Shown one piece after another: positions 4,890-5,828 of a DNA stretch of 5,828 nucleotides (within the stretch, counting starts at the first letter, position 1; every line of letters starts with the position of its first letter). Location: the NCBI GenBank assembly GCA_927910885.1, contig CAKMOD010000001.1:1-5828 (forward strand). Reading direction: 5' to 3'. The notes beneath the pieces are model-generated. The model did not search any database, had not been told where the DNA came from, and was given only the letters and a program-made list of their open reading frames with translations. The stretch comes from an uncultured Prevotella sp. (GTDB taxonomy: Bacteria; Bacteroidota; Bacteroidia; Bacteroidales; Bacteroidaceae). Made by a program: the position numbers and the translations under genes.

Positions 4890-5828
4890 GGAAGCAAAAA
4901 TAGAGAAAATAAGTGAGTTATTCAAACTTTTGAGTGTTAAAACTCGAATGAGTGATGATTTATTTCATCTTTTTGGCAAGTTTGACATTGTCACTTGTTA
5001 TCTCGCCTGTCATTGGAGAAACATGACGGAGTTTCGGCTTCGGAATTAATCCTTTCTCTTTGCCTCTTCCGCATTGTCGGTGAGAGCATCCACCGCATAT
5101 GCAAGCATAAGATATATGAGCTTTCAAATCATGGTAAAAACTGTTTCTATTGCATGATGATTCGCCCACAGATGGATTGGAGACGTTTGATGAACCACTT
5201 TGCCCGCGTTATATGTGCCTTTTACGTAAGTATAGCGAAGCTCCTCAATCCAATACCACGACATGTTTCATTATAGATGACACAGTGCTTGAGAAGAGTG
5301 GCGTGAGAATGGAGGGTATCAGTCGTGTTTACGACCATGTAAAAGGTAGGTGCGTATTGGGCTACAAACTGCTACTTTGTGCATTCTTTGACGGCAAGAC
5401 AACCATACCCTTTGATTTTTCACTGCATCAGGAAAAAGGGAAACAAGGCGACTGTGGGTTGACAAAACAGCAATATAGAAAGGCATATCATATTAAGAGG
5501 AATACCGGCAACCCCGATTATAAGTGCTTTCAAGAGTGTAAGATGTCTAAGATGGAAGTTGCCATGGATATGCTTCGCCGTGGATGGAAGATGGGCTTGC
5601 ATGCGAAGTATGTGATTACCGATAGTTGGTTCACCTGCGAGCAACTTATGACATGTGTTAGAAGCATAGGTAAAGGGGGCAATGCACATTGTTGGACTTG
5701 CAAAAATGGGAAAGACAAAATACACCGTATCAGGCAGGAAGAAAAATGCGGCAGTAACTCATTGCCACCTATGAACGCGAACGAGGAAAGAACTGTCGTA
5801 AGTATAAATGTCGATATATTCAACTCAA
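4888..5828 (+). pseudogene. IS4-like DDE transposase, twice frameshifted, cut by window end
   Basis: Three frames join into one transposase. Frame A (from ATG 4888) gives MEAKIEKISELFKLLSVKTR and on to DDLFHLFGKFDI. Frame B (about 4992-5221) gives HLLSRLSLEKHDGVSASELI and on to MDWRRLMNHFARVICAF. Frame C (from about 5222) gives LRKYSEAPQSNTTTCFIIDD then TVLEKSG, SRVYDHVKGRCVLGYKLL and so on to the window edge. Each junction is explained by one missing base, in G at 4990 (ATTGTCAC for ATTGGTCAC, giving IGH) and in the T-run 5220-5223. The catalytic Asp of DDT (codon 5279-5281) and the second Asp in YVITDSWF (codon 5621-5623) are intact. The expected Glu of the YREK region lies beyond the window. 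About 314 codons are visible of a family member that usually exceeds 400. It may be decayed, or the indels may be sequencing errors. The IS4-like family call rests on motif recall. Confidence 0.8.

Noticed and set aside
5420..5823. Two overlapping minus-strand frames of about 100 codons
   Set aside because: Both are antisense to the transposase, whose frame carries recognisable DDE motifs.

Overview
The window looks like chromosomal DNA of a Prevotella-like member of the Bacteroidota. The sequence-level reasons are two good -7 boxes of the Bacteroidetes form TAnnTTTG (229-236 and 1303-1310), little classical Shine-Dalgarno sequence, AT-rich spacers carrying short TTAGCC-type repeats, and proteins that read like Bacteroidales members of their families. 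The genus is an inference from these features and from memory of such genomes, not from a search.

Layout: 1-228 is a gene-free leader holding a 16-bp imperfect tandem repeat (53-100) and a C-rich/G-rich block (123-156) able to form a hairpin or a four-tract G-quadruplex. Next is ddh (276-1175, meso-diaminopimelate dehydrogenase), followed by a 9-bp TTAGCC array and a perfect 13-bp terminator. A new promoter (1279-1310) sits almost on top of a small membrane PH-domain gene (1319-1726), which overlaps by ATGA with a dacB-type PBP4 gene (1723-3051). A second TTAGCC/TTTGCC array lies inside an 18-bp inverted repeat (3051-3130) and separates dacB from an MscS-family channel gene of the YbdG type (3157-4362). 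The remaining spacer, 4363-4887, holds a stacked hairpin (4395-4452), a 201-bp MITE-like unit with perfect 22-bp inverted ends (4494-4694) and a small hairpin (4703-4724). The window ends inside an IS4-like transposase (4888-5828) whose reading frame is broken twice.

Functionally the left two thirds is cell-envelope housekeeping. Ddh makes meso-DAP, the peptidoglycan cross-linking residue. The PBP4-type enzyme trims or cuts peptidoglycan in the periplasm. The MscS-type channel relieves osmotic stress on the same envelope. The PH-domain protein is of unknown role but is translationally coupled to the PBP4 gene. The right end is mobile-element debris or an element with sequencing indels.

I see no convincing new multi-gene system. 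The points most worth a second look are the G-quadruplex motif upstream of ddh, the near-leaderless PH gene, the shared repeat family placed right after two stop codons, the 201-bp inverted-repeat unit, and the doubly frameshifted transposase with its start codon in a hairpin.
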